Positions 50,281 through 60,363 of a stretch of 64,000 nucleotides of DNA are shown here, piece by piece. Source of the DNA: Pseudomonas anuradhapurensis (GTDB lineage: Bacteria; Pseudomonadota; Gammaproteobacteria; Pseudomonadales; Pseudomonadaceae); contig NZ_CP077097.1 in NCBI RefSeq assembly GCF_014269225.2, positions 1,432,001-1,496,000 on the forward strand, in the 5' to 3' direction. The translations under genes were made by a program, and so were the position numbers. A model generated the notes under the pieces. The model saw nothing but the letters and a program-made list of their open reading frames with translations. It did not search any database and had not been told where the DNA came from. Each line of letters starts with the position of its first letter. Position 1 is the first letter of the stretch.

Positions 50281-50303
50281 AACCCGCGAAAGCGGGTTTT
50301 TTT
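50281..50303 (+). terminator. Intrinsic terminator of the moron gene
   Basis: AACCCGC-GAAA-GCGGGTT then TTTTT: ideal hairpin, placed between the zinc-ribbon gene and the tape measure ribosome site. Confidence 0.92.
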
Positions 50304-50320
50304 ATGCCCGGAGAAAATCT

Positions 50321-53300
50321 ATGGCAAGCAGATCGCTTGGCACTCTCACCCTCGATCTGATAGCCAGGATTGGCGGGTTTCAGCAAGGGATGGATCAGGC
50401 TGCTCGCTCCACGCAGAGAAGCATGGGTCAGGTTGCCAGGCATGCCGAGTCGGCCTCGGCGAGTGTTGCAGGGTCTTTCAAGACCATTGCCGGTGCGGCA
50501 GCCGCGTTTTTCAGTGCTCAGCAGGTCGTTGAGTACTCGCAGACGTGGGTTGGTGTACAGAACCGCATCAAGCAGGTATCCGAGACGTTTGACGAGTTCT
50601 CCAAGCAGTCGTCTTCGGTGTTCTCGATTGCGCAGAATTCGCAGTCCTCCCTGGAGGCAACGGCCGAGCTCTACCAGCGGATCGCAGCTTCATCGGGACA
50701 GCTTGGCGCAACCCAAGAGAAGGTCGCCCAAGTCACGCAGAACATCAGCAAGGCTATGTCTGCCAGCGGGGTGTCCGCTGAGTCAGCCCAGGCTGCTCTG
50801 GTTCAGCTCGGTCAGGCTTTTGCGTCGGGTGTGCTTCGCGGGGAAGAGCTCAACTCTGTGCTCGAGCAAGCTCCTGGACTGGCTCAAGCTATTGCTGACG
50901 GATTGGGAGTAGCCCGCGAGTCACTTCGCTCAATGGGCGAAGCAGGAAAGCTGACCTCCAAAGAGGTCTTCGCCGCCATCCTGAGCCAGACTAGGTCGAT
51001 CGATGATGCTTTCGCAAGGTCGCAGACAACGGTGTCCGGCGCCTTCCAGGTGATGGAAAATAGCGCTGCCAAATTCTTTGGCACGCTGGACGAAACGCTT
51101 GGGATCACCAAGAGCTTCGTCCAAACCGCGCTCTCGGTCTCTGCAGCATGGGATGCGTCTGGGGTCGAGACGTTCACCCAGGTGATGAAAACCGGTCTGT
51201 ACGTTGCTCTTGCGCGCGTCGCAGCTGGATTCGTTAGCGCTACTGGTGCCAAGTATCTCGACATCAAGGCTACGCAGGAGCAGTTGTATGCCAATTCCCT
51301 TGCAGCAGCGGGCGAGCTCAGAAGGGCGGAAGCCGTAAAAGCTGGTGCAGTAGCAGATGTCGAGTCTGCGGCCAGGGCGGTGGCCAATGCCAAGGCCAAG
51401 GTAACCGCCGATCGGCAGGTGATCACCTCTGAGGTTGCCCGGCTCGAATCTGTGCAGGCAGCGCTGGCATCGGAGAAGCTGCTCGAAGCGCAGCGCCTGC
51501 AGGCACAGATATCAGATGTTGGTCGGCAGCAATCCATTGCACGCATGGCAGAGTTGCGCCTTGCTGAGGTGGCGATCACCAACCAGTTGACGGCTGCCGA
51601 AGCAAAGCTGGCGACAACCACGCTGGCGACGTCTGCCCAAGTGACCGCGGCCATCAACCAGCAGACTGTCGCAAAAGAAGCGTTGGCCGTCGCCAACACT
51701 CAAGTAAACGCCACACAGATTGCAGCCACGGTATCCATGGGAGCATGGTTCTCCGCGAGCACCGCCATGGGGGCCTCAATGCTCGCGCTGCGCAATGCGG
51801 CAAGCGGTGTTCTGCGAATGGCGGCTGGGTGGCCAGGCTTGATCCTGACCGTCGGCGCGCTGGCGCTGTCCTTCATCGACTTCGGCGACAAGGCTGAGGA
51901 GGGTGCCGGCAAAGCAGCGAACGCCTTCGAAGACGCCTCGACACGCATCCGCCAGGCTTCCCGGTCCATGCTCCCGGAGAATCTGAGCACCCAGTCCTAC
52001 GATCAGTTGCAGGATCGATTGAAGGGGCTGCAGGCCGAGCTCAAGGAAGCCGAGAAGCTGCAGGAGCGGTTCCAGAAGGGGGTCGACGACAAGAGCGACG
52101 TGCCTTTTGAAACATCGCTCGACGCCTCGAAAGAGAAGGCAGACGCGCTCAGGCTGGCCATCCAGTCGGTGCAGAAGGAACTGAATAGCTCCCGCTTGGC
52201 GTCGGATAAGGAGGGCAGCACCTACCTCAAGAACCTCGAAAAGCAGGCCGTGGTTGCGGGCAAGCTCACCGAAGTGGAGAAGTTGCGAGCCCAGATCGCC
52301 GCTGGCGCAGTCAAGTTCTCGCCAGTTGACGAGAAGAAGGCCCTGGCCGCCGCAGAGGCAATCGACAAGGCGAACAAGGCTCTGAAGGAGTCGAAGGCTG
52401 GTGACAAGGACAGCAAAGCGCTCGGTCGGCGTTTTGAGGAAATGGAGGAGGGTTATCAGCGGCAGATCGAGCTGATCAACACATCGACCGACAAGCGCAA
52501 GAATGCGACCGAGGCCGAGAAGTTGGCCTTCGAGGTCTCCACCGGCAAGCTGGAGGGCGTCAATGCTCAGCAGCGTAAGCGCCTGGAAGGCCTTGCGGCT
52601 GAACTCGACGCACTGAAGAAGCTGAAGCAGGCCGAGGAGGATGCTAGGAAGTTGGCCTCCTTCCGGTCCAGCGTGAACGAGGATTACCTGACAGCCAAGA
52701 ATGGTTTCGATCAGGAGCTTGCTGGCGCCGGGCGCGGCGACAAGTACAAGGAGCGGCTGAAAGAGCGCCTGGCGATCGAGGAAGACTTCAACCGCCAGCA
52801 GCGTGAATTGGTGCTGCAGCGCAATAGCGGCGATATCAGCCAGGAGCTGTACGACCAGGAAACGCAAGTCCTGAGTGACGCCCTGGCCCAGCGGTTGGAG
52901 CTGCAGAACGACTACTACAGCCGGCTCGATGAGGCGCAAGCCAACTGGATGGACGGCGTCACCAGCGCCTGGGAGAACTTCGCCGACGCCGCAACCAACT
53001 ACTCAGCCATGGCCGCCGACGCCTCCACGTCGGTGCTGGGCAGTGCGAAGAGTGAGCTAAGCACGTTCCTCTCCGATGTGGCCACCGGCTCCGCAGATGC
53101 CGGTGATGCGCTGATGGACATGATCACCGGCTTCGGCAAGGCCTTCGTCGGCGCGCTTGCAGACATGGCTGCTCAATGGCTGGTGTACCAGGCCGTGCAG
53201 CTGCTGGTGGGCAAGACAACGCAATCGAGCGCGGGCATTGCCATGGTGGCCAATGCGCAGGCAACGGCGTTCCAGGCCAGCCTTGCCGCCTTCGCGTCGA

Positions 53301-53722
53301 CTGCAGCCATCCCGATAGTCGGCCCGGCAGCAGCGCCTGCAGCAGCTGCAGCGGCGGCCGCAGCGACAGCGCCTATGGTGGCCGGCGTGGCTTCCGCCGC
53401 ACTGACAGGGATGGCCCACGACGGTATCGACAGCATCCCCCGTGAGGGTACCTGGTTGCTCGATGGCGGCGAGCGGGTGCTGAACCCGAACCAGAACCGC
53501 GACCTGACCCAGTACTTGCGCAACGCGAACGATGCTGGCGCGGGCGCTGGGCTTGGCGGCGGCATCACCATCAACGCACCGGTTACCGTCCAGGCCCAGC
53601 CGGGCATGAGCGATGAAGCGGCGCGGCGACAAGGAGAGATGATGGGGCAGGCGTTCAGGCAAACCATCCGTGAGGTCGTTAACGAAGAGTTCGCCCAGGG
53701 CGGCTCGATGTGGAGGCGGTAA
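50321..53722 (+). CDS. Tail tape measure protein
   Basis: 1133 aa, the longest head-tail interval gene besides J. The N-terminal block (GTLTLDLIARIGGFQQGMDQAARSTQ, QVVEYSQTWVGVQNRIKQVS, LVQLGQAFASGVLRGEELNSVLEQAPGLAQAIADGLG) is the TMP/prophage tail-length family domain. The middle is Ala/Glu/Lys-rich coiled coil with one hydrophobic patch (GWPGLILTVGALALSFIDFG). The C-terminus is Gly/Ala-rich and ends LLDGGERVLNPNQNRDLTQYL. Its length sets tail length, predicting a tail somewhat longer than that of lambda (H is 853 aa). Confidence 0.95.
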   Translation: MASRSLGTLTLDLIARIGGFQQGMDQAARSTQRSMGQVARHAESASASVAGSFKTIAGAAAAFFSAQQVVEYSQTWVGVQNRIKQVSETFDEFSKQSSSVFSIAQNSQSSLEATAELYQRIAASSGQLGATQEKVAQVTQNISKAMSASGVSAESAQAALVQLGQAFASGVLRGEELNSVLEQAPGLAQAIADGLGVARESLRSMGEAGKLTSKEVFAAILSQTRSIDDAFARSQTTVSGAFQVMENSAAKFFGTLDETLGITKSFVQTALSVSAAWDASGVETFTQVMKTGLYVALARVAAGFVSATGAKYLDIKATQEQLYANSLAAAGELRRAEAVKAGAVADVESAARAVANAKAKVTADRQVITSEVARLESVQAALASEKLLEAQRLQAQISDVGRQQSIARMAELRLAEVAITNQLTAAEAKLATTTLATSAQVTAAINQQTVAKEALAVANTQVNATQIAATVSMGAWFSASTAMGASMLALRNAASGVLRMAAGWPGLILTVGALALSFIDFGDKAEEGAGKAANAFEDASTRIRQASRSMLPENLSTQSYDQLQDRLKGLQAELKEAEKLQERFQKGVDDKSDVPFETSLDASKEKADALRLAIQSVQKELNSSRLASDKEGSTYLKNLEKQAVVAGKLTEVEKLRAQIAAGAVKFSPVDEKKALAAAEAIDKANKALKESKAGDKDSKALGRRFEEMEEGYQRQIELINTSTDKRKNATEAEKLAFEVSTGKLEGVNAQQRKRLEGLAAELDALKKLKQAEEDARKLASFRSSVNEDYLTAKNGFDQELAGAGRGDKYKERLKERLAIEEDFNRQQRELVLQRNSGDISQELYDQETQVLSDALAQRLELQNDYYSRLDEAQANWMDGVTSAWENFADAATNYSAMAADASTSVLGSAKSELSTFLSDVATGSADAGDALMDMITGFGKAFVGALADMAAQWLVYQAVQLLVGKTTQSSAGIAMVANAQATAFQASLAAFASTAAIPIVGPAAAPAAAAAAAAATAPMVAGVASAALTGMAHDGIDSIPREGTWLLDGGERVLNPNQNRDLTQYLRNANDAGAGAGLGGGITINAPVTVQAQPGMSDEAARRQGEMMGQAFRQTIREVVNEEFAQGGSMWRR

Positions 53723-54069
53723 TGCCCGATACATTCAGCTTCTGTACCAGAGTCGGCGCCTCTGGCGAGATCAAGCACCGGGTCTGGGAGAACGAGTTTG
53801 GGGACGGCTACGTCCAGTCAGGCGGTACCGGCATCAACGGAAAATCGCAGGAATGGTCGCACCAGGCCACTGGAGGCTTGGAGGATGGCCAGGAGCTGCG
53901 GCAGATGCGCGATTTCCTCGACCGCCACGAAGGCTACAAGTCGTTCCTTTGGACGCCGCCTGGCGGTACCCAGGGCCGGTACAAGGTCAAGGACTACAAA
54001 CTCGACCCTCAAGGCGCCGGCCTGTTCAGGATCAGCTTCACGATGAAGCAGGTCTTCACCCCTTACTGA
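53722..54069 (+). CDS. Minor tail protein M-like
   Basis: 115 aa from ATG 53722 (overlaps TAA of the tape measure gene). FCTRVGASGEIKHRVWENEFGDGYVQSGGTGIN and FLWTPPGGTQGRYKVKDYKL match Phage_min_tail (lambda M). It joins the tail tip complex. Confidence 0.9.
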   Translation: MPDTFSFCTRVGASGEIKHRVWENEFGDGYVQSGGTGINGKSQEWSHQATGGLEDGQELRQMRDFLDRHEGYKSFLWTPPGGTQGRYKVKDYKLDPQGAGLFRISFTMKQVFTPY

Positions 54070-54096
54070 CCCCGCCCGCGCGGGGTTTCTTTTTTC
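54070..54096 (+). terminator. Intrinsic terminator inside late operon
   Basis: CCCCGC-CCGC-GCGGGG stem followed by TTTCTTTTTT, between M and L genes. Confidence 0.8.
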
Positions 54097-54106
54097 TGAG
54101 GCCTCC

Positions 54107-54808
54107 ATGACTTTTGAGACCGATATCCAGAAGCTCGAGCCTGGCAACCAGATTCGGCTGTACGAGGTGGACGCCACCCGCCTTGGCGGCAACATCATGC
54201 GCTTCCATGGCCACGCCCAAGAGGGCGACATCATCTGGCAAGGTCAGTTGTACGAGCCGATCCAGATCGAGGCCAAGGGCTTCGACATCCGTGGCGACGG
54301 CAGGCCGGCCACACCAACCCTGCAGCTGGTGAACGAGATCGGCGGTGTGCGCGGTGCGGTATCGGCGCTGTGCCTGGCCCTCAAGGATCTGGCCGGCGCC
54401 CGAGTGAAAGTCATCGAGACCTTTCGGCACTTTCTGGACGCGGCCAATTTCCAGGATGGCAACCCCAACGCCGCTAACCAGTCCCGGGAAAACCTCTGGT
54501 TCATTGAGCAGAAGACCGAGGAAGACCGCGAGCAAGTGACGTTCCAGCTGTCGAGTCCACTTGACCTGGGCGGCGTGCAGCTGCCCAGCCAGCAAATCAC
54601 CAAGCTTTGCCGCTGGGCCACGCGCGGCGGGTACCGGGGTGAGGCCTGCGCCTATGCTGGCGCGGCGATGTTCACCAAGCAGAACGAACCCACCGATAAC
54701 CCCGCGCTAGACCGCTGCGCCGGCCGCTGGAACAGCTGCAAGCTGCGCGGCAACACCCGTCGTTTCGGCGGCTCAATGGGCGCAAGCCTGATCGCCAGTT
54801 CGAGGTAA
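54107..54808 (+). CDS. Minor tail protein L-like
   Basis: 233 aa. N-terminal barrel (LYEVDATRLGGNIMRFHGHAQEGDIIWQGQLYEPI), then a C-terminal domain with four cysteines, Cys168, Cys181, Cys204 and Cys211. In lambda L, cysteines at equivalent places ligate an iron-sulphur cluster in the tail tip. Follows a terminator with its own CTGAGG site. Confidence 0.92.
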   Translation: MTFETDIQKLEPGNQIRLYEVDATRLGGNIMRFHGHAQEGDIIWQGQLYEPIQIEAKGFDIRGDGRPATPTLQLVNEIGGVRGAVSALCLALKDLAGARVKVIETFRHFLDAANFQDGNPNAANQSRENLWFIEQKTEEDREQVTFQLSSPLDLGGVQLPSQQITKLCRWATRGGYRGEACAYAGAAMFTKQNEPTDNPALDRCAGRWNSCKLRGNTRRFGGSMGASLIASSR

Positions 54809-54810
54809 CC

Positions 54811-55593
54811 ATGCGCATCAACCAACAGCTGCAGGCCGCGATTCGCGAGCATGCGGAACGCGAACACCCGGCCGAGGCGTGTGGCGTACTGATCAAGACC
54901 GAAGCCGGCCGTGAGTACGTGCCGTGTCGCAACCTGGCCAGGACGCCGCGCGACCAGTTCACCCTGCACCATGAAGACCTGGCGGCAGCCGAAGACCGCG
55001 GCGAGTTGCTGGCGATCATCCACAGCCACCCGGATGCCAGCCCACGCCCGAGCATGGCTGATCGCGTCAGCTGCGAGTTGCATGAACTGCCGTGGGGCAT
55101 CGTGGCCTGGCCCGGGGGCGACATGGAATGGTTTAAACCTTCCGGCTACACCGCGCCACTACTGGGCCGAGAGTTCTCGCATGGGCTGCTTGATTGCTGG
55201 AGCGCCTGCCGCGATTGGTATGCCCGGGAGGCCGGGCTGCAGCTGCCGAACTTCGAGCGCAAGGATCTGTGGTGGGAGCAGGCCGACGGCCCGAGCCTGT
55301 ACGAGGACAACTTCAAGGGTGCCGGCTTCTACCAGGTCAACGAGCCCCGCCGAGGCGACATGCTCGTCTTCATGGTGCCGTCACCGGGGCGACCGTGCTA
55401 CCACCCGAACCACGCGGCAATCTACCTCGGCAATGAGCCCGCCCTGGCCAGCGAGGACGCTCCGGCGCTGGGCGGATCTGGCCCGTTCATCTACCACCAC
55501 ATGGCCGGCCGGGCCTCTACTCGCGATATCTACGGCTGGTCGATGGCCAACCGTTGCCGGCTGATACTCCGGCACAAGGACTACCAGCCATGA
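54811..55593 (+). CDS. Tail assembly protein K-like, JAMM plus NlpC/P60
   Basis: 260 aa with two enzymatic domains. Residues 1-110 are a JAB/MPN metalloprotease with Glu22 and HSHP..S..D (His71, His73, Ser81, Asp84). Residues 120-260 are an NlpC/P60 cysteine peptidase (LLDCWSACRDWY Cys129, HPNHAAIYLG His201). Both active sites appear intact. In lambda-like phages K is needed for tail tip assembly and may cut peptidoglycan at entry. Confidence 0.93.
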   Translation: MRINQQLQAAIREHAEREHPAEACGVLIKTEAGREYVPCRNLARTPRDQFTLHHEDLAAAEDRGELLAIIHSHPDASPRPSMADRVSCELHELPWGIVAWPGGDMEWFKPSGYTAPLLGREFSHGLLDCWSACRDWYAREAGLQLPNFERKDLWWEQADGPSLYEDNFKGAGFYQVNEPRRGDMLVFMVPSPGRPCYHPNHAAIYLGNEPALASEDAPALGGSGPFIYHHMAGRASTRDIYGWSMANRCRLILRHKDYQP

Positions 55594-56174
55594 AGCGAAC
55601 GGTAAAACTCTACGGCGTGCTCCGCAAACACTTCGGGCGGGAGTATCTGCTGGATGTCCAGAGCCCGCGCGACGCCGTGCAGGCGCTGTGCAGCCTGGTG
55701 CCAGGCTTTGAAAAGTTCCTGGCCACGGGCGAGGAGCGTGGCCTGGTGTTCACCGTGTTCTCGGGGCGGCGCAACCTGGGAGTTGAGGAGTTGGACCTGC
55801 AGGGAAGCGATGCAGAGGAAATCCGCATTGCGCCGATCATCCAGGGCAGCAAGCAGGGCGGCCTGTTCCAGGTGGTGCTTGGCGCTGTGCTGGTGGTCGC
55901 CGGGGTGTTCACCGGCGGCCTGTCGTCAGGTGTGGGCATCGCGATGATGGCCGGTGGTGCTGCCCTTGCCCTGGGCGGGGTGGTGCAGATGCTCTCGCCA
56001 ACGGCCAAGACCGGCAGCCTTGATCGCAACGAGGACGGCAACAACCCCAGTTACGGCTTCGGCTCGGCGGTGACAACCATCGCCCAGGGCAACCCCTATC
56101 CGGTGCTCTACGGCGAACGGGAGATCGGCGGGGCTATCGAGTCCGGCGGGGTGTACCCACAAGACAAGCTGTAG
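55590..56174 (+). CDS. Tail assembly protein I-like
   Basis: 194 aa from ATG 55590 (ATGA overlap with K). An N-terminal ubiquitin-like fold (KRTVKLYGVLRKHFGREYLLDVQSPRDAVQALCSLVPGFEKFL) is followed by a Gly/Ala-rich hydrophobic stretch (FQVVLGAVLVVAGVFTGGLSSGVGIAMMAGGAALALGG). The tail ends NPYPVLYGEREIGGAIESGGVYPQDKL. This is the lambda I pattern. It pairs with J in tail tip assembly. Confidence 0.92.
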   Translation: MKRTVKLYGVLRKHFGREYLLDVQSPRDAVQALCSLVPGFEKFLATGEERGLVFTVFSGRRNLGVEELDLQGSDAEEIRIAPIIQGSKQGGLFQVVLGAVLVVAGVFTGGLSSGVGIAMMAGGAALALGGVVQMLSPTAKTGSLDRNEDGNNPSYGFGSAVTTIAQGNPYPVLYGEREIGGAIESGGVYPQDKL

Positions 56175-56192
56175 CCACGGCTCGATTCCCTG

Positions 56193-56214
56193 ACCTGCTT
56201 CGGCAGGTTTTTTT
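56193..56214 (+). terminator. Intrinsic terminator inside late operon
   Basis: ACCTGC-TTCG-GCAGGT then TTTTTTG, between I and J genes. Confidence 0.9.
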
Positions 56215-56229
56215 GTTTCTGGAGGAAGA

Positions 56230-59200
56230 ATGGGCGCAGAAGTGAAGCGCAAGACCCCGGCCCCGCGTGCGCAACGCCGCCAGATCAGCGGGCACAAGGG
56301 CGGCAGCAAGAAGCCGAAGCAGCCCAGCATCGCTTCGAACAGCGTGCCGTCGATCTCTACGGCACGCCTGGTCTACCTGTGGAGCTGGGGGCCGATCGTT
56401 GGCCCGGTGAACGGGCTTCGCTCGGTCAAGCTCGACGGGACGCCGCTCGTGGCCGAAGACGGCACGGTCAACTATCCGGGCGTGAAGTGGCAGTTTCGCT
56501 CGGGCGAACTGCATCAGGAGCGTCTGGATGGCGTGACGGAGTCCAGCAACGAGATCCAGGTCGGCCAGGAGCTGCGCACCACCGCACCCTGGGTCCACTC
56601 GATCAACAACCCCGTGATTGATGCCGTTCGAGTTCGGTTCTCCTGGCCTGTGCTGCAGGCCCAAGACAGCGGCGGCAACATCAACGGCGTACGCATCGAC
56701 TATGCAGTCGACGTAGCTACCGATGGCGGCTCATATCAGCAAGTGCTGGCGTCGAGCGTGAGCCGCAAGAATGTCACCAAGTACGAGCGGTCGCACCGCA
56801 TCGAGCTGCCAGAGGGTACCAGCTGGACAATCCGCGCACGCCGCTTGACGCCTGAGGCCAACAGCTCGCTGGTGCAAGATGCCATGGTCGTCGAGGCGAT
56901 CGCTGAGGTGGTCGATAGCGATCAGGAATACCCGCTCACGGCGGTTGGTTGCGTGGAATACGACGCCCAGCAGTTCGGTGGAGACTTCCCGAAAATCGCT
57001 GTCCTGATGCGTGGCCGGATAATCCGCGTGCCGATGAACTACGACCCTGAGACCCGAACCTATGCCACCTCGGGTGCGGGCACCACAAATGGCGTTTGGG
57101 ACGGATCTTTCAAGGAGGCCTACACCAACAACCCGGCCTGGGTGTTCTACGACCTGGTGCTGCATCCTTACTATGGCCTGGGCGACCGTATTGATGCGTC
57201 AATGATTAACCGCTGGTCACTGTACCGTATCGCCCAATGGTGCGATCAGCTGGTGCCGGACGGGAAAGGGCAGGGTGGTATGGAGCCGCGCTTCACCTGC
57301 AACCTCTACCTGCAGAAGCAGGCAGACGCCTGGGCAGTGCTGCAGGACCTGGCCGCGATCTTCCATGGTTTGGCCTATTGGGATGGCAGCCAGATCGCGG
57401 TGAATGCCGACATGCCTCAAGACCCGGTGTACACCTACAGCCCCTCCCAGATCCTGGGCGACGGCGTGGTCAAGTACACCGGCAGCAAATGGCGTGACCG
57501 CCACAGCCTCGCCCTGGTCTCGTTCGATGATCCGAACCAGGGCTTTGAGACGGATAAGGAGCCGGTGTTCGATGAGGATGCCATGGCTGAGTACGGTGTG
57601 CGTGATGTGTCCGTCGAGGCCGTGGGATGCACCAGCCGTGGCCAGGCCCAACGCGCGGGCAAGTGGGCGCTACTGACCGAGCAATTACAGATCCGCGGCG
57701 CAACGATCAACGTGGGCCTCGATGGCTACATCCCGAAGCCCGGCACGGTGATCGCGCTGTCCGACCCGATGCTGGCCGGCAGGGCCAACGGCGGCCGGAT
57801 CGCCGCTGTCGCTGGGCGTGTCGTGACACTCGACCGTGACGTTGAGGTGCCGACCGGTGCCCGTTTGCTGGTGAACCTGCCAAGCGGCAAGGCTGAAACG
57901 CGACAGATCCGCTCGGCGGCGGGCCGCCAGATCACCGTAATGGCCGACTTCAGCGAGCCACCGCAGCCGGAGTGTGCCTGGGCGATCGATTACGACGACC
58001 TGAAGCTAATGCAGTTCTACGTCCGCAACGTGACCCGGCCGGAATGGACCCGTTTCCAGCTGGAGCTGATCCAGCACGAACCGAGCAAGTTCGACGCCAT
58101 TGACCACGGCACCATGATCGACGACAGGCCGATCAGTGTGTTGCCACCTGGGGTGCAGGATGCTCCCGCCCGAGTGCTGATCAGCAGCCACTCTGCTGTG
58201 GACCAGGGCATCGCAGTAACCACCATGACCATTGGATGGGACGCCGCACCAGGTGCCGTTGCATATGACGTGGAATGGCGCTGGGGTTCCCGTGACTGGA
58301 TCAAGGTATCGCGCACTGGCGAGCTGGCGGTGGATGTTCGCGGGGTATATGCCGGCCAGTACCTGGCCCGCGTTCGTGCAGTCAACGCCATGGACGTTTC
58401 TTCTATCCCGACTTCCTCCGTGCTGACAGATGTTGCAGGCAAGACTACGCCGCCGCCTGCAGTGACGTACCTCACTGCCAGTTCGCTGATCTTCGGGATA
58501 TCGCTTAAATGGGGCATCCCACCAGGTGCCGAGGATACCCAGCGGACAGAGATCTGGTACGGGCCAACGAACAGCCTGGAGGCAGCAACGAAGTTGGCCG
58601 ACCTGGCCTACCCGCAGGCCGAGTACGTGATGCAAGGCCTGAAGGCCGGCGTCTCGTTCTTCTTCTGGGCGCGCCTTGTGGACCGGACCGGCAATGTCGG
58701 CCCATGGTATCCCGTCGATGGTGGCGTGCTTGGCCAGTCTGGGGCGGATGCCAGCCCGGTATTGGAACTGATCAGCGGCCAGATCACCGAGAGTGAACTG
58801 GGGCAGGACCTGCTGAAGGAGATCGAGAAAATCTCCGGCGACTTCCCCGGCTCTGTCAATGATCGGATCAACGAAGCGAAGCAGGAACTGGAGGGCTTGA
58901 TCACTGAGTTGACCGACCCGCTCGAGTACGTGGCGACCAACGCCTATGCCAAGAACGATGCGGTGCGCAGCGGCCACCGCCTGTACATGGCGATCGCGCC
59001 GGTGCCGGCAGCAGCTGACGGCAGCAATGCTCCGCCGAACCCGACTTACTGGGTCGACATCGGTAGCATTGCCGAGACGGCAAATGGCCTGGCACAGGCG
59101 GTGGCGAAAAACACCACGGACATCGCGACGGTAGACGGGAAGGTGACGGTGACTGCGGCCATGCTGCAGGCCGTGCAGTCGGCGTACCGTGACGAAAATC

Positions 59201-60363
59201 CGGAAGGTGCGCTCACCGATGCGCTACGGGGCTGGGATACGCTTGCCAAGGTGTCCGAAGAGTCGCGCACCAGGGCGACCCAGAACGAGGCTATGGCCAG
59301 CCGGATGACAACGGTCGAGGCCAGTGTCGGCGAGAGCAAGGGCAGCATCCGCAGCCTCGAGCAGACCGTTGTCACGAATGAGCAGGCCACAGCCAGCCGA
59401 TTCCTGGATGTAAACACCAAGGTCGGAAACAACTCGGCCAGCCTCTCGGCGCTGGAGAAGACGGTCACCGACAATGAGTCGTCGACGGCCTCTCGGCTTG
59501 AGACGGTCAACTCCAGAGTAGACGCTACAAATACCGCGCTCGATCAGGAGAAGGCCGACCGTGCGGATGGGATTGCCGGGGAGAGGGCGCTTCGTGAGGC
59601 ATCCATTAGTGAGGAGGCTGCCACCCGCGCGGATGCCGACCAGGCGCTGGGCGTCCGCATTGGTTACATGGAGGCCTCTTTCACGATACCGCAGGCCGAG
59701 CGAGATGACAGCAGCGAAGGCGCACTGAACGGGGCACTGAAAGGCTGGGAAAACACCGCCAAGATTGCCGAGGAGGCCAAGGTCCGGGCATCCGAGATCG
59801 AGGTCCAGGCGAAGAAAACCGATACGCTGGAGGTATCGTTCAACTCGGCACTGGATAAAGCCAACGGTGAAATCCAGAAAACCAGCGCCTCGGTTCAGGT
59901 CACCAGTCAGGCCTTGGCCGCGCTCGATAACAAGGCCAGCACCATGTGGTCGGTCAAGATGCAGGTCAACGCCCAGGGCCAGTACGTCGCCGCGGGTATT
60001 GGCCTCGGCATCGAGAACGGTCCGGCCGGGCTGCAGAGCAAGTTCCTTGTATCGGCAGACCTCTTCGCGGTGGTCAATGGCATCAACGGCACGCTTTCCT
60101 CGCCGTTCGCGGTGCAGGGCGGCCAGGTGTTTATGAATGAAGCCTTCATCCAAGACGGCACCATCACCAACGCCAAGATCGGCAGTTACATCAGCTCGAC
60201 CAACTACGTTGCAGGCCAGCAGGGCTGGATCTTGAACAAGAGCGGCACGTTCGAGATCAACGGCACGGTGGCAGGGCAGGGCCGCTTGCTGATCAACAAC
60301 CAGCGCCTGCGCATCTACCACGCCAACGGCAACCTGGCGATCGATCTGGGATTGAACGTATGA
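56230..60363 (+). CDS. Tail tip / host specificity protein J-like
   Basis: 1377 aa, ATG 56230 with TGGAGG. The N-terminal 600 residues are J-type (LVYLWSWGPIVGPVNGLRSVKLDGTPLV, NNPAWVFYDLVLHPYYGLGDRI, YDDLKLMQFYVRNVTRPEW). Two fibronectin-III-like domains come next (about 640-830). A long Ala/Glu/Thr helical region with repeated TVxxxE..ASR units (950-1190) leads to a beta-rich tip (WSVKMQVNAQGQYVAAGIGLGIENG, DGTITNAKIGSYISS). The C-terminal portion contacts the receptor and is the most variable part in relatives. Confidence 0.95.
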   Translation: MGAEVKRKTPAPRAQRRQISGHKGGSKKPKQPSIASNSVPSISTARLVYLWSWGPIVGPVNGLRSVKLDGTPLVAEDGTVNYPGVKWQFRSGELHQERLDGVTESSNEIQVGQELRTTAPWVHSINNPVIDAVRVRFSWPVLQAQDSGGNINGVRIDYAVDVATDGGSYQQVLASSVSRKNVTKYERSHRIELPEGTSWTIRARRLTPEANSSLVQDAMVVEAIAEVVDSDQEYPLTAVGCVEYDAQQFGGDFPKIAVLMRGRIIRVPMNYDPETRTYATSGAGTTNGVWDGSFKEAYTNNPAWVFYDLVLHPYYGLGDRIDASMINRWSLYRIAQWCDQLVPDGKGQGGMEPRFTCNLYLQKQADAWAVLQDLAAIFHGLAYWDGSQIAVNADMPQDPVYTYSPSQILGDGVVKYTGSKWRDRHSLALVSFDDPNQGFETDKEPVFDEDAMAEYGVRDVSVEAVGCTSRGQAQRAGKWALLTEQLQIRGATINVGLDGYIPKPGTVIALSDPMLAGRANGGRIAAVAGRVVTLDRDVEVPTGARLLVNLPSGKAETRQIRSAAGRQITVMADFSEPPQPECAWAIDYDDLKLMQFYVRNVTRPEWTRFQLELIQHEPSKFDAIDHGTMIDDRPISVLPPGVQDAPARVLISSHSAVDQGIAVTTMTIGWDAAPGAVAYDVEWRWGSRDWIKVSRTGELAVDVRGVYAGQYLARVRAVNAMDVSSIPTSSVLTDVAGKTTPPPAVTYLTASSLIFGISLKWGIPPGAEDTQRTEIWYGPTNSLEAATKLADLAYPQAEYVMQGLKAGVSFFFWARLVDRTGNVGPWYPVDGGVLGQSGADASPVLELISGQITESELGQDLLKEIEKISGDFPGSVNDRINEAKQELEGLITELTDPLEYVATNAYAKNDAVRSGHRLYMAIAPVPAAADGSNAPPNPTYWVDIGSIAETANGLAQAVAKNTTDIATVDGKVTVTAAMLQAVQSAYRDENPEGALTDALRGWDTLAKVSEESRTRATQNEAMASRMTTVEASVGESKGSIRSLEQTVVTNEQATASRFLDVNTKVGNNSASLSALEKTVTDNESSTASRLETVNSRVDATNTALDQEKADRADGIAGERALREASISEEAATRADADQALGVRIGYMEASFTIPQAERDDSSEGALNGALKGWENTAKIAEEAKVRASEIEVQAKKTDTLEVSFNSALDKANGEIQKTSASVQVTSQALAALDNKASTMWSVKMQVNAQGQYVAAGIGLGIENGPAGLQSKFLVSADLFAVVNGINGTLSSPFAVQGGQVFMNEAFIQDGTITNAKIGSYISSTNYVAGQQGWILNKSGTFEINGTVAGQGRLLINNQRLRIYHANGNLAIDLGLNV

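Noticed and set aside
53176..53445. Internal alternate-frame ORFs in the tape measure gene
   Set aside because: They are Ala/Gly-rich frames typical of GC-rich coding DNA, without start signals or motifs.
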